Assembly: GCA_013177825.1 (NCBI GenBank) | Contig: JABLXX010000010.1 | Span: forward strand, 1-64,000 | Origin: Syntrophaceae bacterium | Lineage (GTDB): Bacteria; Desulfobacterota; Syntrophia; Syntrophales; PHBD01 | Reading direction: 5' to 3' | Length of the DNA stretch: 64,000 nucleotides | Part shown: positions 16,177-23,434 of the stretch, in pieces | Position numbering within the stretch: position 1 is the stretch's first letter | Layout of the letters: each line of letters starts with the position of its first letter | Notes under the pieces: model-generated | Told to the model about the DNA's origin: nothing | Seen by the model: the letters and a program-made list of their open reading frames with translations, nothing else | Database searches by the model: none | Made by a program: the position numbers and the translations under genes

Positions 16177-16463
16177 GACAATCCAGGGGGCGTCGGCTTC
16201 TAAAGCTTAACCGATTTTCACATGTGAATTGCCCTTGTCGCATCACGCGCCGGATGGTTGCATTGGGGCGCGGGGGCTGTCACGGGGATTTCCGCCGTCG
16301 CGGAGGCTTTTCCGCAGGAAGCTTTGCCGGAGCGGATTGCATCCGGGTGGAAAAGCCTCCCCATTGCTCCTCTGGAAAACCCCGGCCGCGCCCCCGCGAA
16401 GATCGGCCTGTCCGGGGCGCGGGGGTCGTCACGGGGGCTCATCAGGAGGTGCTGTCGCCGCTG
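16177..16463. repeat. Intergenic region with inverted and direct repeats
   Basis: There is no convincing gene. A perfect 12-bp inverted repeat GGAGGCTTTTCC (16302-16313) / GGAAAAGCCTCC (16349-16360) encloses 35 bases. Two near-identical 22-base blocks, GGGGCGCGGGGGCTGTCACG (from 16265) and GGGGCGCGGGGGTCGTCACG (from 16415), lie as direct repeats on either side. The region separates fkbM from the MBOAT gene on the minus strand and could act as a terminator, an attenuator or a small mobile repeat. Confidence 0.5.
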
Positions 16464-17282
16464 TCAGCCCGCTTTCTCGAACAGGAAATTGCTGAACCCG
16501 TCCGTGGACTGCTCCTTGAGCCAGGCGGCGACCTCCTTCTCCGTCACCGGGACGGTCTCCCGACCCACGGTCCTGGAGCGGTAGCCGAGAGACCAGAAAA
16601 GCTCGAAGATCTCCCGGAAGCGGCTGTCGTGGCTCTCCGGGCACCAGCCGCCGATCCCCGTCTCGACGATCCAGACGGGAGGCAGATCCCGGCGAAGGGT
16701 TTCCCCGGCCCCCTGGAGGAGGTCGAACTCCACGCCCTCGACGTCGACTTTTATGAAGAGCTTGCGGGCACGGAAGCGCCCCGCCAGCAAAGCGTCCAGG
16801 GTGGTGAGCGGGATCGGCCGGTGCTTCGTGGACGGGCCGGCCCACCCCTCCACGAGGGAGGCCGCCGTGCCGGTTCCGTGAAGAACGGCCAGGCCCGGTG
16901 CAGCCGAGAGGCCCAGGGGGTGCACCTCCACGTCTCGCCAGCCGTTTGCCTCCAGGTTTGAATAGAGGAATTGGAGGTTCTGGGACAGCGGCTCCACGGC
17001 GATCACAATCCGGCCCAGGGAGCGGGCGAGACAGGTATAGTATCCCACGTTGGCCCCGACGTCGATGAAGACATCCGCCCGGGAGATGCAATCCCGTATG
17101 ACCTGGGCCTCTTCCTTCTCGAAGCGGCCCTCCTGCATTTCGACCGGTCCGATAAAACGGAAACCCCAGGGCGTTTCGCGGACGCCGGCCTTCCGGATGG
17201 ACCGGACGGCGGAGTAGGCTTCGCTGGCGGCGGCCAGTTCCGGCCAGCGCCGGTAAAGAAACGATTTGAGTCGTTTGGGCAT
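16464..17282 (-). CDS. FkbM family methyltransferase
   Basis: About 272 residues from the ATG at 17282, which has AAAGGA 6 bases upstream (an earlier in-frame ATG at 17342 lacks a site). FIDVGANVGYYTC at about residues 72-83 is the SAM-binding motif I; VIAVEPLSQNLQFL and FIKVDVEGVEFDLL, with WIVETG, are the FkbM landmarks. These enzymes O-methylate sugars of surface glycans. First gene of the minus-strand group; divergent from the glycosyltransferase-like gene at 17409. Confidence 0.88.
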   Translation of the reverse strand: MPKRLKSFLYRRWPELAAASEAYSAVRSIRKAGVRETPWGFRFIGPVEMQEGRFEKEEAQVIRDCISRADVFIDVGANVGYYTCLARSLGRIVIAVEPLSQNLQFLYSNLEANGWRDVEVHPLGLSAAPGLAVLHGTGTAASLVEGWAGPSTKHRPIPLTTLDALLAGRFRARKLFIKVDVEGVEFDLLQGAGETLRRDLPPVWIVETGIGGWCPESHDSRFREIFELFWSLGYRSRTVGRETVPVTEKEVAAWLKEQSTDGFSNFLFEKAG

Positions 17283-17330
17283 GGGTTCCTTTGCGGAAGG
17301 TTGGTTTTCCGGCCGTCTACCACAGTGACG

Positions 17331-17342
17331 GTGAAAATTCAC
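17331..17342. promoter_or_regulatory. Palindrome GTGAAAATTCAC in divergent intergenic region
   Basis: Perfect 5-bp arms around AA, within the 126 bases between the divergent fkbM and GT2 genes. It could be an operator for one or both. No experimental or family support. Confidence 0.25.
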
Positions 17343-17408
17343 TATTTAATTCAGGCCTTATTTGTGATATGCATGCAACCCCCGCGTCGAAGGAGGGGGT
17401 TTCCCGGC

Positions 17409-18329
17409 ATGATTCCCGACGTTACGTACCTGATCCTGAACTACAATCCCCGGGGGGAGGAGACGGCCCAGGAGATCCTGGGCGAGACCATCCGCTCCTT
17501 CCATGAACGGAAGAGCCCCCGGCTGAGGGCGGAGGTGCACCTGCTGGATCAGGGGACGACGGAGGGGCATCGGGACTGGCTGCGGGAGCAGGCCGCCCGT
17601 TTCGGGTTCTCCCTTCTTCTCCTGGAGGAGAACATCGGAATCAGCGGTGCCATCAACCGGCTCGTTCGCATGGCGAAATCGCCGGTGGTGGCGCTGGTCA
17701 CCTCGGATGTGATGGTCACCACGGGGATGGACGAGGACCTCTTCGAAAAGGTGCAGATCCCCGAGGTCTTCCAGGCGCTGCCCTTCACCGACAAGAGCGA
17801 CGTCCTGCGCCACACCTGGACCCCGGCGGAGCCCTTCGGTTCCGACGGCCTCGACCTGGCGCCCCTCCGGGAAAAGGAGTTGTCCCTCCTGGGGCGCCTT
17901 GCCGGGCGCAAGCGGAGGGGTTATCTGCGCTGCATCGGCGTGGAGCTGAACGTCATGTTCTGGCGCCGCTCCGTCTTCGACGAGGTCGGGTTCTTCGACG
18001 AGCGCTGGAAGGCCTGTTACGAGAACAATGACTTCTCCCTCCGGTGTTTCCTGGCGGGAGGATGTACGGCCGTCAGCTACGACTCCTTCGTCTGGCACCA
18101 TCACAAAGTGACGGAAAAGAACGATTCGCGGCAGCTCGTCTTTGCCTGTTACGGCGAGGACGGAACGGCCGTGATGAAGGCCCTCTGGGACGAGAAGTGG
18201 CCGGATCTGAACCGGCAACTGGACATTTACCGGTCCCTGGGCGACCGGACGATCCGGGATTTTCCGGAAGTGGCCCGGCGGTACGGCCACAATCGGTACC
18301 TGGCGGATCCGCGGGGCGAAGAGCGCTGA
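17409..18329 (+). CDS. Family 2-like glycosyltransferase
   Basis: 306 residues from the ATG at 17409, chosen because AAGGAGGGGG stands about 10 bases before it; the frame is open far upstream but reads antisense to fkbM there. DVTYLILNYNPRGEE is the GT-A start, EENIGISGAINRLV and VALVTSDVMV the nucleotide-sugar region, and RRSVFDEVGFFDERWKACYE the acceptor-side motif. SGAINR and VTSD replace the more usual GxxxARN and DXD patterns, so this is a diverged member. First gene of a plus-strand group ending at 20845. Confidence 0.75.
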   Translation: MIPDVTYLILNYNPRGEETAQEILGETIRSFHERKSPRLRAEVHLLDQGTTEGHRDWLREQAARFGFSLLLLEENIGISGAINRLVRMAKSPVVALVTSDVMVTTGMDEDLFEKVQIPEVFQALPFTDKSDVLRHTWTPAEPFGSDGLDLAPLREKELSLLGRLAGRKRRGYLRCIGVELNVMFWRRSVFDEVGFFDERWKACYENNDFSLRCFLAGGCTAVSYDSFVWHHHKVTEKNDSRQLVFACYGEDGTAVMKALWDEKWPDLNRQLDIYRSLGDRTIRDFPEVARRYGHNRYLADPRGEER

Positions 18330-18450
18330 TCCGGGGGATCGGAACCATGCACCGGCTGGGACAGGCGGTTCAAGGAATCGCCGTGGCCGGTCGAGTGGTT
18401 GAGCCCGGTCCCTGTCTTCAAGGCGACAGGTGCGGGAAGGAGCGATTCGG

Positions 18451-19152
18451 GTGGGAAAATTTGAGAAAACATGGGCCCTGCGGAAGACCCCGTCGGGGGC
18501 GCTCCATAAGACCCTCGATGAAGTCCGGCAGCGTGCCGCCCGGCCGACGGACATCTGCGACCATCTGGAGGAGCTCTTTCTCCTCTGCCTGGACAAGGAG
18601 CTGCGTCTGATCGTGGAGTTGGGCGTGGGGGACGGCGAGTCGAGCTTCGTCTTCGAGCGGGCCGCGAAGCTCTGGGATGCCGTCCTCGTGAGCGTCGACA
18701 TCGAGGACCGCGCGAACGTCTCGACCTACGGGAAGCGGCACTTCCTCCACGGCGACGACGTGGCCTTCGGCGACGACTTCCCCTCCTGGTGCGCAGGCCG
18801 GGGCCTTTCACCGGAGATCGATCTCCTCTTCATCGACACGAGCCATCTCTACGAACACACCGTCCAGGAAATCCGTGCCTGGTTTCCCCATCTGGGCGCA
18901 GCGTCGCGCGTCGTTTTCCACGACACGAACATGAAAGAGAGCTTTGTCCGGCGGGACGGGAGCATCGGCGCCGGCTGGGACAACGCCCGGGGGGTCATCC
19001 GGGCCGTCGAGGAATATGTGGGACAGTCTTTTCCGGAAGAAACGGACTTCACCCGGATCATTCCCAGCGGGCAGAGTGAGCCCGGCGGGGCCGGCTGGCT
19101 CGTCCGCCACCGGGCATCCTGCAACGGGCTCACGATTCTGGACCGGTTATGA
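18451..19152 (+). CDS. Class I SAM-dependent methyltransferase (Methyltransf_24/CmcI-like)
   Basis: 233 residues from a GTG at 18451 with GAAGGAG 8 bases upstream; GTG 18430 is the alternative. LIVELGVGDGESSFVFERA at about residues 53-70 is motif I, followed by LVSVDIED, then LLFIDTSHLYEHTVQE and VVFHDTNM. The pattern fits the cephalosporin-hydroxylase-like methyltransferases found in polysaccharide loci. The stop overlaps the ATG of the next glycosyltransferase (ATGA), so they are translated together. Confidence 0.7.
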   Translation: MGKFEKTWALRKTPSGALHKTLDEVRQRAARPTDICDHLEELFLLCLDKELRLIVELGVGDGESSFVFERAAKLWDAVLVSVDIEDRANVSTYGKRHFLHGDDVAFGDDFPSWCAGRGLSPEIDLLFIDTSHLYEHTVQEIRAWFPHLGAASRVVFHDTNMKESFVRRDGSIGAGWDNARGVIRAVEEYVGQSFPEETDFTRIIPSGQSEPGGAGWLVRHRASCNGLTILDRL

Positions 19153-19931
19153 TCATCAAGGTTCCCCTTTCCGTTGCCATCATCACGAAGAACGAGGGCG
19201 AGAACCTCCCGGGATGCCTGAAGAGCGTGCGCTTCGCCTCCCAGATCGTCGTCGTCGACTCGGGAAGCACCGACGACACGATCCGTGTCGCCGAGGAGGC
19301 GGGCTGCCAGGTCTTCACGCGCAGCTGGGAGGGGTTCGGCGTCCAGAAACAGTATGCCATCGACCGGTGCACCGAGCCCTGGATCCTGGTCCTGGATGCG
19401 GACGAGCGAATCCCTCCCGAGACGGCGTCCTCCATCCGGGAAGTCGTTACCAGGCCGGAGAAAGAGGGGCATCCGGTTGGATACACGTTCCCGCGGCGCA
19501 ACTACTTCCAGGGCCGCTGGATCCGCCACAACGGCTGGTGGCCCGACCGCATCCTCAGGCTCTTCCGGCGGGAGAAGGGGCGCATGAGCCCCGCCCGGGT
19601 CCACGAGGGACTGGAGGTGAAAGGGCTCGTGGCTGCCCTGGAGGACCCCATCGACCACTTCACCGAGAGCCGCCTGAGCGCCGTCCTCCAGAAAATCGAT
19701 CGCTATTCCACCCTGGGCGCCCTGGAGGCATACGAGGAGGGCAAACGGGCCACCGTCTGGGCCGCCTTTTCCCGGGCGGGTTTCACCTTTCTGCAGGGGT
19801 ACTTCCTCCGGCTGGGGATGCTCGACGGGGTCCAGGGGCTGACCCTGGCCATGACCGACTCAATCAACAAGTTCTTCAAGTACGCCAAGCTGAGCGAGCT
19901 TTCCCGCCAGCAGGACCGGGTGAAGCGGTAG
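19149..19931 (+). CDS. Family 2 glycosyltransferase (WaaE/KdtX-like)
   Basis: A 260-residue enzyme. PLSVAIITKNEGENLPGCL, VVVDSGSTDDT, the DXD at 83-85 (VLDADERIP), FPRRNYFQGRWIRHNGWWPD and VHEGLEVKG are the signature of the beta-1,4-glucosyltransferase-like WaaE family of lipopolysaccharide core and capsule loci. A C-terminal hydrophobic helix (FLQGYFLRLGML) probably sits on the membrane. It overlaps the methyltransferase before it by 4 bp and the next GT2 by 1 bp. Confidence 0.88.
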   Translation: MIIKVPLSVAIITKNEGENLPGCLKSVRFASQIVVVDSGSTDDTIRVAEEAGCQVFTRSWEGFGVQKQYAIDRCTEPWILVLDADERIPPETASSIREVVTRPEKEGHPVGYTFPRRNYFQGRWIRHNGWWPDRILRLFRREKGRMSPARVHEGLEVKGLVAALEDPIDHFTESRLSAVLQKIDRYSTLGALEAYEEGKRATVWAAFSRAGFTFLQGYFLRLGMLDGVQGLTLAMTDSINKFFKYAKLSELSRQQDRVKR

Positions 19932-20845
19932 TGGACCTCTCCATCGTCATCATCAACTGGAACACCCGGGATCTCCTCCGCGACTGCCTCCGCTCGGTTT
20001 ACGGCACGGTGCGGGACCTCGCCTTCGAGATCATCGTCGTGGACAACGGCTCTTCCGACGGCAGCGCAGCCATGCTCCGCGAGTCCTTTCCGGCTGTCCG
20101 GATCGTTGAAAACCACGAAAATCGAGGATTCGCCGCCGCCAACAACCAGGCCTTCCGGATCATGGATGGCCGGTACGCCCTTCTCCTCAACACCGACGCA
20201 GTCCTGACGGAGGGGGCCGTGGAAGCGCTGTTCCGGTTCATGGAAGGACATTCCGACGCCGCCATGGCCTGCGGCCAGCTCCTCAACCGGGACGGGAGCC
20301 TCCAGAATTCCATCGCCGCTTTTCCCTCCCTGCTTACCCTTGCCGCCAACATGCCCCTCCTGGAGATCCTTTTTCCCCGGCGGTTTCCCAGCAAGCGGTA
20401 TCGGCACGCGGAGCCGGTGCAGGTGGACTCGGGCGTGGGGGCCTGCCTGCTGGTCCGCCGGGATGCCATGGATGATGCGGGCCTCCTGGACGAGCGGTAT
20501 TTCTTCTACTTCGAGGAGACCGACTGGGCCTATGCCATGTCCCGGAAGGGCTGGAAGGTCTTCCACGTGCCAGCGGCCCGGATTTACCATCTCCAGGGCC
20601 AGAGCGTGGGCACCGGAATCGCCTCCCGGATGGCCTTCTACCGCTCCCGCTACGCCTTCTTCCGGAAGTGGTTCGGAAGGCCTTATTATTTCACGGTCTG
20701 CTGCATGCTCTTCGTTCGCCTCGCCGTCAACGCCTTCCTCAGCACCGCGGGAATGCTCCTCACACTGGGGCAGCACGCGGAACTGCGCCGGAAGGCGGAC
20801 GTGTATCAGGAATTGCTGGCGTGGCATTTGAGGGGACTTCCCTGA
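19931..20845 (+). CDS. Family 2 glycosyltransferase (rhamnosyltransferase-like)
   Basis: 304 residues from a GTG at 19931 that shares its G with the TAG of the preceding gene; the longer open frame upstream is antisense noise. DLSIVIINWNTRDLL, VVDNGSSDGS, ENRGFAAANNQAF, the DXD-like LLNTDAV at 85-91 and LLDERYFFYFEETDWAYAM match the enzyme at 11003 closely. It probably adds a rhamnose-type residue. C-terminal hydrophobic segment (CCMLFVRLAVNAFL). Last gene of its group. Confidence 0.88.
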   Translation: MDLSIVIINWNTRDLLRDCLRSVYGTVRDLAFEIIVVDNGSSDGSAAMLRESFPAVRIVENHENRGFAAANNQAFRIMDGRYALLLNTDAVLTEGAVEALFRFMEGHSDAAMACGQLLNRDGSLQNSIAAFPSLLTLAANMPLLEILFPRRFPSKRYRHAEPVQVDSGVGACLLVRRDAMDDAGLLDERYFFYFEETDWAYAMSRKGWKVFHVPAARIYHLQGQSVGTGIASRMAFYRSRYAFFRKWFGRPYYFTVCCMLFVRLAVNAFLSTAGMLLTLGQHAELRRKADVYQELLAWHLRGLP

Positions 20846-21417
20846 CGTCCTTAGAGTCCTGACAAAATCCTTGACTTTTTATTCAAGGAATGGGGCAATT
20901 TCAAATATATCGGGTCTCTTTAATCTCGATCGAAAATGCCCGGCGGGAGGCCTGTGTCCGTGATCCCCGGGTAATTATGCGGAAGACACGGATGATTTTA
21001 TGCTCTTTCACAATCCATGGAATTTGGACTGCACCGGGAGGAGGAAAGATTGTGATTCCTGGTCGATGCAGAAAGAAGACCGATGTGTTGAATCACGTTC
21101 AGTGAAAGTGATTCGCTTGCATGGTGTGGAACTTGCATATCGGTACCCTGAACTCCGTTTGCAATGGAGTCCGTGTCCGGCGAACGGCTATGTATGCGCC
21201 GCCGGAAGGTCCATCCGGCAAGACCCGGGGAGCAAAAGATCTGGGGTTGTGAGCCATGTCCATACTTCGACACCTGCATGATGAAACATTGACGGTCTGT
21301 GGTCCTTTTCAGGAAAACACGATGCAGGCGGGACAGTATATGACGGGTGACTTTCCAGTGCAGAAACTCCGGGCGAAACATCGGTCATGCTGACCATGCA
21401 TCATTAAGGAGTGCAAC
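20846..21417. other. Long intergenic/leader region before block A
   Basis: 572 bases without a supported gene; the short frames in it lack recognisable motifs or ribosome sites. TTGACT at 20871-20876 follows a C as part of the octamer CTTGACTT, which also stands in both candidate promoters before the MarR-type gene, and is followed by TCAAG, giving a small CTTGA/TCAAG palindrome. ACTCC/GGAGT at 21152-21170 is a weak hairpin. AAGGAG before 21418 is the pseB ribosome site. A long 5' leader, perhaps with a regulatory role, is plausible. Confidence 0.45.
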
Positions 21418-22398
21418 ATGTTGAACGGAAGAACAATTCTCATCACCGGGGGCACGGGTTCCTTTGGGAAAAAATGTGCTGAAATTATTCTGCAACGATA
21501 CAAACCTCGACGCCTCATCATTTTCAGCCGAGATGAACTCAAGCAGTTCGAAATGTCGCAAAATCCCGTATTCGCAAACAATACGTCCGTCAGCTTCTTC
21601 ATCGGAGACGTACGCGACAAGGAGAGACTGCACCGGGCCTTCCGGAACGTGGACTACGTGATCCACGCCGCCGCTCTAAAACAGGTTCCTGCGGCGGAAT
21701 ACAATCCCTTCGAGGCTGTAAAGACGAATATTCTCGGAGCCCAGAATATCATCAACGTGGCCATCGACCAGGGAGTGAAGCGGGTCATCGCCCTCAGCAC
21801 GGACAAAGCTGCGAACCCGATCAACCTCTATGGGGCGACGAAGCTCTGTTCGGACAAACTGTTCATTGCGGGGAACTCTTACGTTGGGATGGGTGATTCC
21901 TGCTTCAGTGTTGTCCGATACGGCAACGTCATTGGCAGCAGAGGAAGCGTGATCCCATTCTTCATCAAGTGCCGCAAGGAAGGATCCATTCCCGTGACGG
22001 ATCCTCGGATGACGCGCTTCTGGATCACGCTTGATCAGGGCGTTGATTTCGTTCTGGAAAGCCTGAATCGCATGGTTGGGGGGGAGATGTTCGTACCGAA
22101 GCTGCCAAGCATGAACATTATGGACCTTGTAAAAACCATCGCCCCGGACTGTCCCGTCCGGGTCATCGGCATCCGGCCGGGCGAAAAGCTCCATGAACTC
22201 ATGATACCCAGAGATGAGGCGCGGCGAACCCTGGAGTTTGATTCGCATTACCTTATCCAGCCTGACTTCCGGTTCTGGGAAAAAAGATATATATCCAACG
22301 GAGCAAAGACCCCGCCGGAGGACTTCGAGTACAGTTCCGACACGAACCCCTGGCGCCTGAGTGTGGAAGATATGAAAGAGATCATCCGTAGGCTATGA
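21418..22398 (+). CDS. pseB: UDP-GlcNAc 4,6-dehydratase (inverting), copy A
   Basis: A 326-residue short-chain dehydrogenase. ILITGGTGSFGKKC at 8-20 binds NADP; IFSRDELKQ, HAAALKQVPAAEYNP, ALSTDKAANPINLYGATK (T128-D-K130, Y138, K142 as catalytic set) and GSRGSVIPFF define PseB. It turns UDP-GlcNAc into the 4-keto-6-deoxy-L-arabino sugar, the first step to pseudaminic acid. Strong AAGGAG site. The stop overlaps the start of a pseC scar (ATGA), the same junction as in the intact pair at 43803. A second copy is at 42826, with most residues identical. Confidence 0.93.
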   Translation: MLNGRTILITGGTGSFGKKCAEIILQRYKPRRLIIFSRDELKQFEMSQNPVFANNTSVSFFIGDVRDKERLHRAFRNVDYVIHAAALKQVPAAEYNPFEAVKTNILGAQNIINVAIDQGVKRVIALSTDKAANPINLYGATKLCSDKLFIAGNSYVGMGDSCFSVVRYGNVIGSRGSVIPFFIKCRKEGSIPVTDPRMTRFWITLDQGVDFVLESLNRMVGGEMFVPKLPSMNIMDLVKTIAPDCPVRVIGIRPGEKLHELMIPRDEARRTLEFDSHYLIQPDFRFWEKRYISNGAKTPPEDFEYSSDTNPWRLSVEDMKEIIRRL

Positions 22399-22460
22399 TA
22401 CTCTACGGCAGGAAGATGGTGGACGATGACAACGTCCTGAATGTCATCAAGGCGCCGTGA
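22395..22460 (+). pseudogene. Remnant of pseC N terminus
   Basis: The ATGA junction after pseB opens a 21-codon frame starting MILYGRKMVDDDNVLNVIK, which lines up with the start of the intact PseC at 43803 (MIPYGRQCLDESDIKAVIE). It then stops; a shifted frame up to 22509 reads MTGPPDGRVERV, which recalls LTTGPKVAEFE of PseC. The other ~330 residues are missing and an aldo/keto reductase follows. This is a deletion scar of a former pseB-pseC pair. Confidence 0.65.
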
Positions 22461-22528
22461 TATGACCGGTCCACCAGATGGTCGTGTGGAACGCGTGCAG
22501 GTGACGTGAACCTGGCAATCGAATACCG

Positions 22529-23434
22529 ATGAAGAACTCTTTGGAAAGACTGATCCTCGGTACGGTGCAACTGGGGATGCCCTACGGGGTGGCAAACCGG
22601 AGCGGCCGGCCCGAAGCGGCCGATGCCAGGGCGATTATTGCCGCTGCCTGGGAAGGCGGGATCCGGACCTTCGACACGGCCCAGGGGTATGGAGACAGCG
22701 AGACCGTCCTTGGGTCGATCATCCACGATCTCGGTCTTGAGAACGAGATTCGTGTGATTACGAAACTGCATCCCGGAATCGACCACCGAAGGCGCGATGT
22801 TCTTGCCGAGGCAGTCGATCACAGCATGCGCTGCCTTCAAGTCCCTCGAATTCACGCCCTTCTCCTTCATCGCGAAGAGCATCTGGATCTGTTGAAAGAC
22901 GGTTTGGCGGAAAGCCTTTTTCACTTCGTCGCCGAGGGGAAAGTGGGCCGCATCGGCGTCTCGGTCTATTCTCCCGAAAGGGGCCTGGCGGCTTTGGACG
23001 AGGATGTGATCGACATCGTCCAGTTGCCGGCCAGCATCGTTGACCAGCGGGCCGCAAGGGCAGGCATCGACGCAAGGGCGAAAGAGAAAAACAAGGGAAT
23101 TCACATCCGCAGCATTTTCCTGCAGGGACTCCTCCTGCTGGATCCTATGGACGTGCCGCCAAGAGTTGCATTTTCCGTTCCCATTCTTGAGGAATATGGC
23201 CGGCTGATCGCCGGGTTCGACTTGACCAGACGCGAAGCGGCCATCGGATACATCAAGAAGCGCTTTCCGGAGTCCCCGGTTCTTTTCGGCGCGGAGACAA
23301 CGGAGCAGGTGCGGGAGAATATCCGTTCCTGGCATAGCGATGTACCGGAGGCGCTGATCGAAGCGGTTGAGAACCTCTTCCCGGAAGTGGACGAACGGGT
23401 CGTCAACCCATCCCAATGGAGGGACAGCGGATGA
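22529..23434 (+). CDS. Aldo/keto reductase family protein
   Basis: A 301-residue TIM-barrel oxidoreductase. LGTVQLGMPYGVAN at the N terminus, FDTAQGYGDSE with the Asp49/Tyr54 pair, ITKLHPG for the Lys and VGRIGVSVYSPE for the cofactor side match the aldo/keto reductase family seen in nonulosonate and O-antigen clusters. It probably reduces or oxidises a keto-sugar; the substrate is not evident. It stands where pseC would be expected, and its stop overlaps the next start (ATGA at 23431). Confidence 0.85.
   Translation: MKNSLERLILGTVQLGMPYGVANRSGRPEAADARAIIAAAWEGGIRTFDTAQGYGDSETVLGSIIHDLGLENEIRVITKLHPGIDHRRRDVLAEAVDHSMRCLQVPRIHALLLHREEHLDLLKDGLAESLFHFVAEGKVGRIGVSVYSPERGLAALDEDVIDIVQLPASIVDQRAARAGIDARAKEKNKGIHIRSIFLQGLLLLDPMDVPPRVAFSVPILEEYGRLIAGFDLTRREAAIGYIKKRFPESPVLFGAETTEQVRENIRSWHSDVPEALIEAVENLFPEVDERVVNPSQWRDSG

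Noticed and set aside
14726-16246. 506-codon minus-strand frame overlapping the MBOAT gene
   Set aside because: Same strand, different frame from a clear MBOAT gene; the product is a Pro/Arg/Gly-rich shadow.
20890-21281. Short plus-strand frames in the spacer before pseB
   Set aside because: They overlap each other in different frames, have no clear start signals and show no motif.
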